From assembly GCA_020725335.1 (NCBI GenBank), contig DYFF01000018.1, positions 124,001-188,000 on the forward strand: DNA of 64,000 bases, written 5' to 3'. The notes under the pieces were generated by a model that did not search any database, had not been told where the DNA came from, and saw only the letters and a list, made by a program, of their open reading frames with translations. Shown here piece after piece: positions 16,884 through 24,322 of the stretch. Made by a program: the position numbers and the translations under genes. Within the stretch, counting starts at the first letter, position 1, and every line of letters starts with the position of its first letter. The stretch comes from Thermodesulfovibrio sp. (lineage in GTDB: Bacteria; Nitrospirota; Thermodesulfovibrionia; Thermodesulfovibrionales; Thermodesulfovibrionaceae).

Positions 16884-18799
16884 AAATTGCCTTTATAGGG
16901 CAGCCTAATGCAGGAAAAAGTACTCTTTTTAACAGCATTGCTGGCTATAAAACTGTAACAGCAAATTTTCCAGGACAGACAGTTCACTATACAGTAAGTA
17001 AGGTGACTGTAGCAAACGAAACCTTTGAGATAGTGGATCTTCCCGGCATCTACTCTCTCACAGCAATAGATAAAGCAGAACTTGAATCACGCAAATTCAT
17101 ACTATCTGGACAAGCTAATGTAATAATAAATGTGATAGATGCTTCTACTCTATCCAGAAGTCTGGAACTTACTCTTCAACTTGCAGAATTACAAGTTCCA
17201 ATGGTTATTTGTTTAAATATGATAGATGAAGCAAAAAGAAAAGGAATTGATATAAACGTAGAGAAGCTTTCAAATATTTTTGGTATTCCTGTAATAGAAA
17301 CAATTGCAAACAAGGGAATAGGACTAGACAGAATATTCACTTCTGCAAAAGAAGCTTTTTATAAGAATTTAATTCCTAAAATTCAGTATTTTCACAAAGA
17401 TATAGAGGAAAGAATACATGAAATAGAGAAAATCCTTCCCGCAGAATTTACATCTAAAATTCCAAAAAGGTATACTGCAGTTAAATTATTAGAGGGAGAT
17501 ACAGAATTGTTTAAAGAGATAGATAGATATCCTGAAGTTTTAAATAAGATAAACGAGATAAGAGAAGAAATAAAGATTTCTCATGGTAGACACACTGATA
17601 CCGTAATCTCATCTGAAAGACATGCACTAACAATGAATATCTTTGAGGAAGTTGCAAAAGTTGTAGAGCCCAACAAGACTTTAAGAGAAAAAATAGATGA
17701 TTTACTAACAAACAAATACCTTGGATATCCACTCTTATTTTTTATACTTTTTGGAATATTTTTCATTGTATTCGAAATAGGAAAATTTATTGAAGAACCT
17801 CTTATTAATAAATTTGACTCCCTTATCCAGCAACTTCCTGAGTATGTAACTGAAGATTCTTTCATGTTTTTTATATTGAAAGGCTTACTTGAAGGATTTT
17901 CTGGGGGATTAGGTGTTGCTATACCATATTTAATCCCATTTTTTATTGGACTTACTATCTTAGAGGATATAGGTTACCTACCAAGAATGGCTTTTCTTAT
18001 GGATACAGTTATGCATAGAATTGGTCTACACGGTAAGAGTATTTTACCTTTCATAATATCCTATGGTTGCAATGTCCCAGGAGTAATGGCCACAAGAATA
18101 CTCGAATCACCAAGAGATAGGTTTATTACTGCAGCACTGTCTGTTTTTGTTCCATGTGCAGCAAGAACAACTATAATACTTGGGCTCATTGGTGCTTACA
18201 TTGGCGGATTCGCGGCAGCAGGACTTTATATTTTTAACCTCTTTGTAATTATGATTATTGGCACTATTTTTACAAAATTCATACCAGAAATCACTCCAGG
18301 ATTAATCATGGAAATTCCACCACTGAGGATTCCTACTTTTAAAAATGTGTTTATGAAAACATGGCTAAGACTAAAGGATTTCATGATTGTTGCTTGGCCA
18401 CTCCTTGTTATAAGCAGTATAATTCTCAGTTTGCTCGAATACCTAAATCTCGATTTATTTTTAAATAAGCTATTCTCTCCCATTGTAAGCTGGATTCTTG
18501 GCTTGCCGGAACAAACAGGAATCACACTTCTATTTGGCATACTCAGGAAAGAACTTTCCATGATAATGCTTTTTCAGGCGATGGATACTACAAACTTAAA
18601 TACAGTGATGACAAAGATTCAACTTATTACGTTTACTATCTTTACAATTTTCTATATACCTTGTGTAGGAACCATGGGAGCATTAATAAGAGAAGTAGGA
18701 ACTAAAAAGACAATCCTGATCACCGCCTTAAGCATAGCCATAGCCATAATACTTTCAATTATTGTGAGATTCATTTTTTCTATATTATATAATTCATAA
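16880..18799 (+). CDS. feoB: Ferrous iron transporter B
   Basis: Takes up Fe(II) across the inner membrane. At 639 residues it is a compact FeoB. The N-terminal G domain has G1 GQPNAGKST (7-15), G3 DLPG (53-56) and G4 NMID (113-116). A helical GDI-like region runs to about 270, then a membrane domain with two Gate-like segments, including SYGCNVPGVMATR and VPCAARTT, whose cysteines are the conserved pore residues. Together with feoA it is the window's only metal uptake system. Ferrous uptake fits an anaerobe. Confidence 0.96.
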   Translation: MKIAFIGQPNAGKSTLFNSIAGYKTVTANFPGQTVHYTVSKVTVANETFEIVDLPGIYSLTAIDKAELESRKFILSGQANVIINVIDASTLSRSLELTLQLAELQVPMVICLNMIDEAKRKGIDINVEKLSNIFGIPVIETIANKGIGLDRIFTSAKEAFYKNLIPKIQYFHKDIEERIHEIEKILPAEFTSKIPKRYTAVKLLEGDTELFKEIDRYPEVLNKINEIREEIKISHGRHTDTVISSERHALTMNIFEEVAKVVEPNKTLREKIDDLLTNKYLGYPLLFFILFGIFFIVFEIGKFIEEPLINKFDSLIQQLPEYVTEDSFMFFILKGLLEGFSGGLGVAIPYLIPFFIGLTILEDIGYLPRMAFLMDTVMHRIGLHGKSILPFIISYGCNVPGVMATRILESPRDRFITAALSVFVPCAARTTIILGLIGAYIGGFAAAGLYIFNLFVIMIIGTIFTKFIPEITPGLIMEIPPLRIPTFKNVFMKTWLRLKDFMIVAWPLLVISSIILSLLEYLNLDLFLNKLFSPIVSWILGLPEQTGITLLFGILRKELSMIMLFQAMDTTNLNTVMTKIQLITFTIFTIFYIPCVGTMGALIREVGTKKTILITALSIAIAIILSIIVRFIFSILYNS

Positions 18800-18887
18800 A
18801 TATCTCGCATATTAAAAGCTAAATTAGATTCTGTTTTAGCATCTATATTTTACAAGAGAATAATTAAGTAGACTTATTCAATGGATT

Positions 18888-18893
18888 CATAAT
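18888..18893 (+). promoter_or_regulatory. Candidate -10 six nucleotides before the AEC permease
   Basis: CATAAT (18888-18893) would place the transcription start at the A of the ATG (18900). There is no Shine-Dalgarno. One of a set of similar arrangements in the window. Confidence 0.4.
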
Positions 18894-18899
18894 AGATTA

Positions 18900-19838
18900 A
18901 TGAATATGTTTAGCGAGATTTTATTACTTATTCTAATCGGCATATCTCTTAGAATTATATTTACTATTTTAGGTATTCCTTATGAGAAAATTGAAAATTT
19001 CCGTGATAGAGCAACTAATTTAGTTTTTTACTATATTATTCCTTTTATATGTTTTAAAACAACCTATACTATGCCATTTAGTCTTAACAATATAAAAATT
19101 GCAATAGTTGCCAACCTTACCATAATAAGTTCTCTTACTATTTCATGGTTAATTTATAAGAAGTTAGCTCAATTAAAAAAAATTTCTTCTGAAGTAGTTG
19201 GCACACTTTTAATGTGTTCTGCTTTCGGAAATGTACTTTACATAGGGTTACCTATTGTAACAAAACTCTATGGAGAAGAAGGTATGAGTTATGCCTTTTC
19301 CTATGATTTTTTGGCAAGTACACCCCTTACATGGACATTAGCAGTAGCCATATGTATGAAATATGGTAAAGGCAGGGGAATAAGATTCCGAGATTCTATT
19401 ATTACAATTATTAAAATCCCTTCTATATGGGGACTAATTATAGGATTTATTTTTAGGGAATTAAATATCCTAATCCCTTTAGAATTAACAAATTCAATAA
19501 ATTTAATTTCCAATTATGTTATTTCTTTTATGCTTATAATAGTTGGGCTTTCTATTAAAGCTGTGACATCTGAAAAATTTAAGGTTTCTTTAACTGCAAT
19601 CTTAGTAAAAATAATCATATCACCACTTTTTGCATTGCTATATGGAAATATTGCTGGACTTTCAGGAATTTCACTTAACGTATGTTTAATTGAAGCAAGT
19701 ATGCCTTCTATGTTGCTAAGTATAATTTTTGCCTCAGCATTTGGAGTAGACGCTAGAACAGCTGTTGAAATGATTTTTCTATCAACAATTTTCTGTATGG
19801 TATTTCTACCACTTTTATTTTTGCTATTTCAATTTTAA
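18900..19838 (+). CDS. AEC-family permease
   Basis: A 312-residue membrane protein of the auxin efflux carrier / malonate-malate permease family. It has about ten hydrophobic helices in two halves, with NVLYIGLPIV in the first half and a paired region SMPSMLLSIIFASAFGVD in the second. Bacterial members export or exchange small organic anions such as malate, so with the C4 genes elsewhere a dicarboxylate is possible; the substrate cannot be read here. No ribosome site precedes the start. Confidence 0.78.
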   Translation: MNMFSEILLLILIGISLRIIFTILGIPYEKIENFRDRATNLVFYYIIPFICFKTTYTMPFSLNNIKIAIVANLTIISSLTISWLIYKKLAQLKKISSEVVGTLLMCSAFGNVLYIGLPIVTKLYGEEGMSYAFSYDFLASTPLTWTLAVAICMKYGKGRGIRFRDSIITIIKIPSIWGLIIGFIFRELNILIPLELTNSINLISNYVISFMLIIVGLSIKAVTSEKFKVSLTAILVKIIISPLFALLYGNIAGLSGISLNVCLIEASMPSMLLSIIFASAFGVDARTAVEMIFLSTIFCMVFLPLLFLLFQF

Positions 19839-19849
19839 AAAATTTGGAA

Positions 19850-19855
19850 TATAAT
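19850..19855 (+). promoter_or_regulatory. Candidate -10 before the histidine kinase
   Basis: A perfect TATAAT at 19850-19855 ends 8 nt before the ATG at 19864, with no Shine-Dalgarno between. Transcription would begin at about 19862, leaving almost no leader. Confidence 0.45.
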
Positions 19856-19863
19856 TAAATTAA

Positions 19864-22110
19864 ATGCATATAAAAAACATTTTCTTTCAAAAAAGTATTA
19901 ATCAATTGATGTCCCTAATTGAGAGATATCATCCTTTTAATCTTAAATATTTTAAATTTATCGTAACCTTAGCAATGATTATACTTCTTGGTATGGTTCT
20001 TTTTCTTGGATGGCTCTCCACAAAAAAAATAACTGAAATTGTTACCGAAGATTTCAATCAACAACAGCTTATGATGGCTAAACATGCAGCAAGTCAAATT
20101 GAAAATTCAGTGGAAATGTTAAAAAGAGAAATAACTCTACTTAGTCTTTCCCCTGCAATTCAATATTCGGAAAAACCTGCACTTATAAACAGAATGAGCA
20201 TTACTTTTTCAAGTGTAAAACATGAAGGCGTTACAGAAATCAAATTTATTGAACATAAAACAAAAAAAATATATAAAGTAGTTGAAGGCAAGAATTTTGA
20301 AATTGAAAATATACAGAAAGAAGATGAAGAGTATTTAAATTGGGCTTCAAAGGAAGATAACAAGGGAAAAATATTTTTTTCCGAAATTAGCGCCAGTAAA
20401 GAATCGGAAAACTCTAAGTTACTTATGATGAAAATGGTTATTCCTGTCTGGCAAATATCTATAGATGAATCTCACCCTGTTGCAACTAATAAATTCTCTG
20501 GTGCTGTTGTATTTAATGTTGAAGTTACCGATTTGGTTGGGAAGGTTACTAAAAAAATCAAATCAGGCAAAACAGGATATGCATGGATAATAGATAAAAA
20601 CGGTACGTTTCTATATCATGAAGAAAATATTTTTATCGGACAGAACGCTTTTGAAGCAAGAAAAGGTAAAAAATCTAACATATCCTTTGAACAAATAAAT
20701 GAAATCCAAAGGGATAAAATGCTCAGAGGAGAAGAAGGCACTGGTTGGTATATCTCTGGATGGCATAGACAATTAGAGGGAGAAATAAAAAAACTTATTG
20801 CTTATGCACCTATAAAAATAGCCGATGGGCAAAAAAATATTATCTGGTCTATTGCTGTAGTTGCTCCTATAAGTGATGTTGAAGGAGCTATTCATTCTAT
20901 TCAAAGTCAACAGATATTACTTCAAGGAATAATTATCATAGTTATTTTGTTTGGAGGAATTTTTGTAAACTTTATTCTCGTAACATGGTCAAATATTCTT
21001 GAAAAAGAAGTTATAAGAAAAACTACAGAGCTTAAAAAGACTGAGGAAAGATATAAAAACTTAGTAGAGAACGCAGAAGATATTATTTTTACAATTGACA
21101 ATGAGGGAAAAATAATCTCAATGAATAAGTTTGGAACTGAATTTTTTAATAAAAATGAGTCTGAAATTGTTGGACAGAATATAGGCAATATTTTCATCCC
21201 AGACGGAGTTCTTCTTACAATAAATATAAAAAATCTATTCAAAACCGGGGAAAGCAAACAACTTACTCATAGAGTTACCGTTGACAGTAGGGACTTTTGG
21301 TTGAATACCAACCTGCGAGCCTTAAAGGATGATAAAGGCAATATATACTCTGTGCTTGGCATAGCTCGTGATATTACAGACAGAAAAAAAATGGAAGAGC
21401 AAAGTTATTATACAGAAAAATTAGCAGCATTAGGAACACTATCAGCAGGAGTGGCTCATGAGATAAATAATCCTCTTACAATAATTCTTGGATTTACGGA
21501 TCTTTTACTTGAAAAAACTCCTCCTAATTCTGACCAATATGAACTTTTAAAGACAATTGAAAAACATGCTACTAATGCAAAAAGAATCGTAGAACAACTT
21601 CTAAGTTTTGCAAGACAGAAAGAGCCAAAAAAAGAAAATGTAGACATTAATGAATGTATAGAAGCAGTGCTCTCAATTATGAATAATACAATTAAACTAA
21701 ACAATATTCAAATAAATAAAAATTTACAAGAAGACTTACCTTCAATTATTGGTTATCCAGAGGAGTTACAGCAGGTATTTTTTAATATAATTAATAATGC
21801 AGTGCATGCAATGAAAGGTGGTGGAACGCTTTCTGTTTCAACACGTTGCAAAGATGACTGGATAGAAATATTAATTTCCGACACAGGTTCAGGAATCAAG
21901 AAAGAATACAGACATAAAATTTTTGATCCTTTCTTTACTACAAAAGAACCTGGTAAAGGAACAGGCTTAGGGCTATGGGTTTCCTACAATATTATAAAAG
22001 AGCATAATGGCATTATTAATTTCGAGACTAAAACTAAAGAAGAGACAGAGAAAACAGGCACAACCTTTATAATCAAATTACCCAAAATATGCGCCATGAA
22101 CAATGAATAG
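19864..22110 (+). CDS. Membrane sensor histidine kinase (Cache, PAS, HisKA, HATPase)
   Basis: 748 residues. A first membrane helix (about 36-57) is followed by a large extracytoplasmic sensor of the double Cache type (GKTGYAWIIDKNGTFLYHE). The second helix lies near 355-378, then a PAS domain (NLVENAEDIIFTIDNEGKI to ARDITDRKKME). The HisKA box carries His532 (GVAHEINNPL). The ATPase part has NIINNAVHAMKGGG, ISDTGSGI and GTGLGL. It senses an external small ligand. No regulator is directly adjacent; the receiver at 26873-27298 is the nearest candidate partner. It precedes the TauE/SafE pair. Confidence 0.9.
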   Translation: MHIKNIFFQKSINQLMSLIERYHPFNLKYFKFIVTLAMIILLGMVLFLGWLSTKKITEIVTEDFNQQQLMMAKHAASQIENSVEMLKREITLLSLSPAIQYSEKPALINRMSITFSSVKHEGVTEIKFIEHKTKKIYKVVEGKNFEIENIQKEDEEYLNWASKEDNKGKIFFSEISASKESENSKLLMMKMVIPVWQISIDESHPVATNKFSGAVVFNVEVTDLVGKVTKKIKSGKTGYAWIIDKNGTFLYHEENIFIGQNAFEARKGKKSNISFEQINEIQRDKMLRGEEGTGWYISGWHRQLEGEIKKLIAYAPIKIADGQKNIIWSIAVVAPISDVEGAIHSIQSQQILLQGIIIIVILFGGIFVNFILVTWSNILEKEVIRKTTELKKTEERYKNLVENAEDIIFTIDNEGKIISMNKFGTEFFNKNESEIVGQNIGNIFIPDGVLLTINIKNLFKTGESKQLTHRVTVDSRDFWLNTNLRALKDDKGNIYSVLGIARDITDRKKMEEQSYYTEKLAALGTLSAGVAHEINNPLTIILGFTDLLLEKTPPNSDQYELLKTIEKHATNAKRIVEQLLSFARQKEPKKENVDINECIEAVLSIMNNTIKLNNIQINKNLQEDLPSIIGYPEELQQVFFNIINNAVHAMKGGGTLSVSTRCKDDWIEILISDTGSGIKKEYRHKIFDPFFTTKEPGKGTGLGLWVSYNIIKEHNGIINFETKTKEETEKTGTTFIIKLPKICAMNNE

Positions 22111-22145
22111 CTTTAATTCCTCAGAATAATTAAATATTTAAATAA

Positions 22146-22218
22146 ATTATAACAATATAAAATTGTTTATATTGACATTATAACAACATTACATAATAAA
22201 ATGGATACATTATAACAA
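22146..22218. repeat. Three phased ATTATAACAA direct repeats
   Basis: Identical 10-mers at 22146-22155, 22177-22186 and 22209-22218, start-to-start 31 and 32 bp, about three helical turns each. The second lies in the promoter spacer and the third near the transcription start, as in an operator set. A partial copy follows at 22220-22228. Confidence 0.7.
22172..22199 (+). promoter_or_regulatory. Promoter of the TauE/SafE operon
   Basis: A perfect TTGACA (22172-22177), 16-nt spacer, then TAATAA (22194-22199). Start predicted near 22206, about 42 nt before the ATG, which has a strong AGGAGGG. Operator-like repeats overlap the spacer and the start. Confidence 0.65.
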
Positions 22219-22247
22219 ATATAACAAAAAGAAAAGGAGGGTTTAAA

Positions 22248-23501
22248 ATGTCTGTTCTGGGAAAAGTGTCTGAATTTATTCAACTTTCCATGGTTGCACA
22301 TGCAAAATGGGACTACGAGACTTCCATGAACATTTTAAGAAGTGGGAAAAGGAAATGGCTCCTTGTATTGCTGGCAGCCTCATTACCTATTCTGATTTAT
22401 ATGATTGCAGATGCTGGTGATATTATTGGTGGTAAAAAAGCTTATGCACCAGCCTTTTACTCAACTACCGTATTTTTAGTATCAATTGGAATAGGCTTTT
22501 GTGCAGGACTTATAACGGGATGTATTGGGGCAGGAGGTGGATTTATTATTACACCTGCTCTTATGGCTGCTGGAGTAAGAGGCATTCTTGCTGTTGGTAC
22601 GGACCTCTTTCATATCTTTGCTAAAGCTATTATGGGTTCTGTACTGCATAAAAAACTTGGCAACGTAAATGCGAAAATAGCAATAGCATTCTTAGTTGGC
22701 TCTATAGGAGGTGCTACCTTAGGGGGATATCTTCAAAAACTGGTTTATTCAAAAGACCCAATTATGAGTGACGCCTTTTTAAGTATAATATATGCCTTGA
22801 TACTCGGTTTACTTGGTTGGTATGGAGTATCTGATCTAATAAAGAAAAGAAAATTAGCTCGTACGCCCTTAGAAATGAGGCCTCCCACAGCAGCAGAAAA
22901 AAGATTAGCTTTCAAACTTCAATCGATAAATCTTCCTCCTAGTATAAGATTTGACGAGGATATAGTACCAGGGGGGAGGAAAATATCTGGTATTATCCTT
23001 GCTGCAGGTGGTTTTCTTGTAGGCTTTGTCTCTTCATTGATGGGAGTTGGGGGAGGATTTATTACATTCCCATTATTCGTTTATGTTTTTGGTATCTCTA
23101 CTTTTACCACAGTTGGTACTGATATTTTCCAAATTATCTTTACTGCAGGATATGCAGGCATATCACAATATGCTATATATGGTTTTGTATTTTATACTCT
23201 CGCTATGGGACTCCTTCTTGGTTCTCTGGTAGGAATCCAAATAGGAGCTCTTACAACAAAAGTAGTAAGTGGTTCAACAATAAAAGGCTTTTGGGTTACT
23301 ACGATTGTAGCTGGATTTATAAATAGGTTAAGCGTAATTCCTAAACAATTTAACGAACTCGGTATTATTAATATTCCAAAATCAATTGCACAAGGGATTG
23401 AAACAGCAGGCTTTTTTATATTCTGGATTATCATTGCTATTTTCGTCTGTTGGGTAATGCTAAGCTTCCTTAAAAACATTAAAACTTTCAGGGAGGGCTA
23501 A
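22248..23501 (+). CDS. TauE/SafE-family anion permease (probable sulfite exporter)
   Basis: 417 residues with an N-terminal extension of about 80 residues containing one helix, then the two homologous TauE/SafE halves marked by GCIGAGGGFIITPAL and LMGVGGGFITFPLF. The family exports sulfite, sulfoacetate or similar anions. In a sulfate reducer sulfite is a central intermediate, so sulfite handling is a sensible but unproven guess. A strong AGGAGGG precedes the ATG. It is followed after 2 bp by a small membrane protein, probably its partner. Control region: three phased repeats. Confidence 0.82.
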   Translation: MSVLGKVSEFIQLSMVAHAKWDYETSMNILRSGKRKWLLVLLAASLPILIYMIADAGDIIGGKKAYAPAFYSTTVFLVSIGIGFCAGLITGCIGAGGGFIITPALMAAGVRGILAVGTDLFHIFAKAIMGSVLHKKLGNVNAKIAIAFLVGSIGGATLGGYLQKLVYSKDPIMSDAFLSIIYALILGLLGWYGVSDLIKKRKLARTPLEMRPPTAAEKRLAFKLQSINLPPSIRFDEDIVPGGRKISGIILAAGGFLVGFVSSLMGVGGGFITFPLFVYVFGISTFTTVGTDIFQIIFTAGYAGISQYAIYGFVFYTLAMGLLLGSLVGIQIGALTTKVVSGSTIKGFWVTTIVAGFINRLSVIPKQFNELGIINIPKSIAQGIETAGFFIFWIIIAIFVCWVMLSFLKNIKTFREG

Positions 23502-23503
23502 AA

Positions 23504-24217
23504 ATGATAATAACAGATAAAAAACATTTTTCCATTGGGATAATACTAACAATTGGTTTCTTAGGATTGTTTCTTCTAATACTTTCTCCTGTCTTTGGTG
23601 ATGGGAAAAATGGATTGGAGTATTCAGATGACCTTTTCAATAAGCTTTCTAAAGGTTCATCTTATTTCATTCCTAAATTGTCAAAAACAATAGAGTCTTT
23701 CAAAGGAAAACAATTCAATGTGACAGTAAAGTATAATTCTACAGATGAAGCTCAAAGAGCAGCTAAACTCTTTACAACAGCAGGAGCTAACGTTGAGCAG
23801 AAAGATAACTCTTTAGTCATCCAAGGAGACTTGGGAAATATTCTTACTATAATTGTAAGAGACTCTGACCTAATGTATAAAAATAAGGGTGAGGAAGTTA
23901 GGAATATTTATGGTTATGATGAGAAAAAAGCCTTAAAAGACTGGTGGGTCTCCTTAGATCAGATAAGTAAAACTTTTAAAGCAAATAAATTATTCGAGGA
24001 ATCTAAAATATTAGAGGAAATTAATAAAAAGGCTGTTGAACCTGCTTACAATTTCTATAAAATTGAAGCGGTAAAGGTTTCTGAGAAAGCCTTACTTATG
24101 GTAATACTTCTTGCAGGATATGTAATTTATACAATCTGGTGGGGATATTCTATGTATCATCTATTTGAAGGGATAGGGCTTACAGCTAAAAAACCGAGGG
24201 TTAAAAAGGAGATTTAA
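23504..24217 (+). CDS. Membrane-anchored partner of the TauE/SafE permease, unknown function
   Basis: Not a family I can name. 237 residues, with an N-terminal membrane helix (about 11-31), a soluble extracytoplasmic part of about 160 residues with alternating charged helices and strands, and a second helix near 195-215 followed by a basic tail. The central part begins KQFNVTVKYNSTDEAQRAA and may be a small alpha/beta fold. The 2 bp gap to the permease, and a terminator after it, define a two-gene unit, so a role in the transport complex is likely. Confidence 0.65.
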   Translation: MIITDKKHFSIGIILTIGFLGLFLLILSPVFGDGKNGLEYSDDLFNKLSKGSSYFIPKLSKTIESFKGKQFNVTVKYNSTDEAQRAAKLFTTAGANVEQKDNSLVIQGDLGNILTIIVRDSDLMYKNKGEEVRNIYGYDEKKALKDWWVSLDQISKTFKANKLFEESKILEEINKKAVEPAYNFYKIEAVKVSEKALLMVILLAGYVIYTIWWGYSMYHLFEGIGLTAKKPRVKKEI

Positions 24218-24236
24218 AATTAATATAATTCTTTAT

Positions 24237-24275
24237 AAAGGATGCCTTTTATAAAAGGGCATCCTTTGATTTTTA
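24237..24275 (+). terminator. Rho-independent terminator after the TauE pair
   Basis: A 10 bp stem, AAAGGATGCC (24237-24246) with GGCATCCTTT (24258-24267), then GATTTTT. It closes the two-gene TauE operon. Confidence 0.8.
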
Positions 24276-24309
24276 AAAAATTGAATTTAATTTCTCTTTA
24301 AATATAGGA

Positions 24310-24315
24310 TATAAT
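24310..24315 (+). promoter_or_regulatory. Candidate -10 before the PEP-synthase-like gene
   Basis: A perfect TATAAT at 24310-24315 ends 7 nt before the ATG at 24323, downstream of the terminator, without a Shine-Dalgarno. Suggests a leaderless transcript. Confidence 0.45.
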
Positions 24316-24322
24316 TAAAAAT

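Noticed and set aside
18818-18840. Terminator after feoB (GCTAAA/TTTAGC)
   Set aside because: Only a 6 bp AT-rich stem with a long loop and no clean T run; too weak to call.
22146-22228. Phased repeats as a replication origin (iterons) or CRISPR
   Set aside because: Only three 10-mers, overlapping a good promoter before a transporter gene, with no DnaA box cluster, rep gene, or spacer structure.
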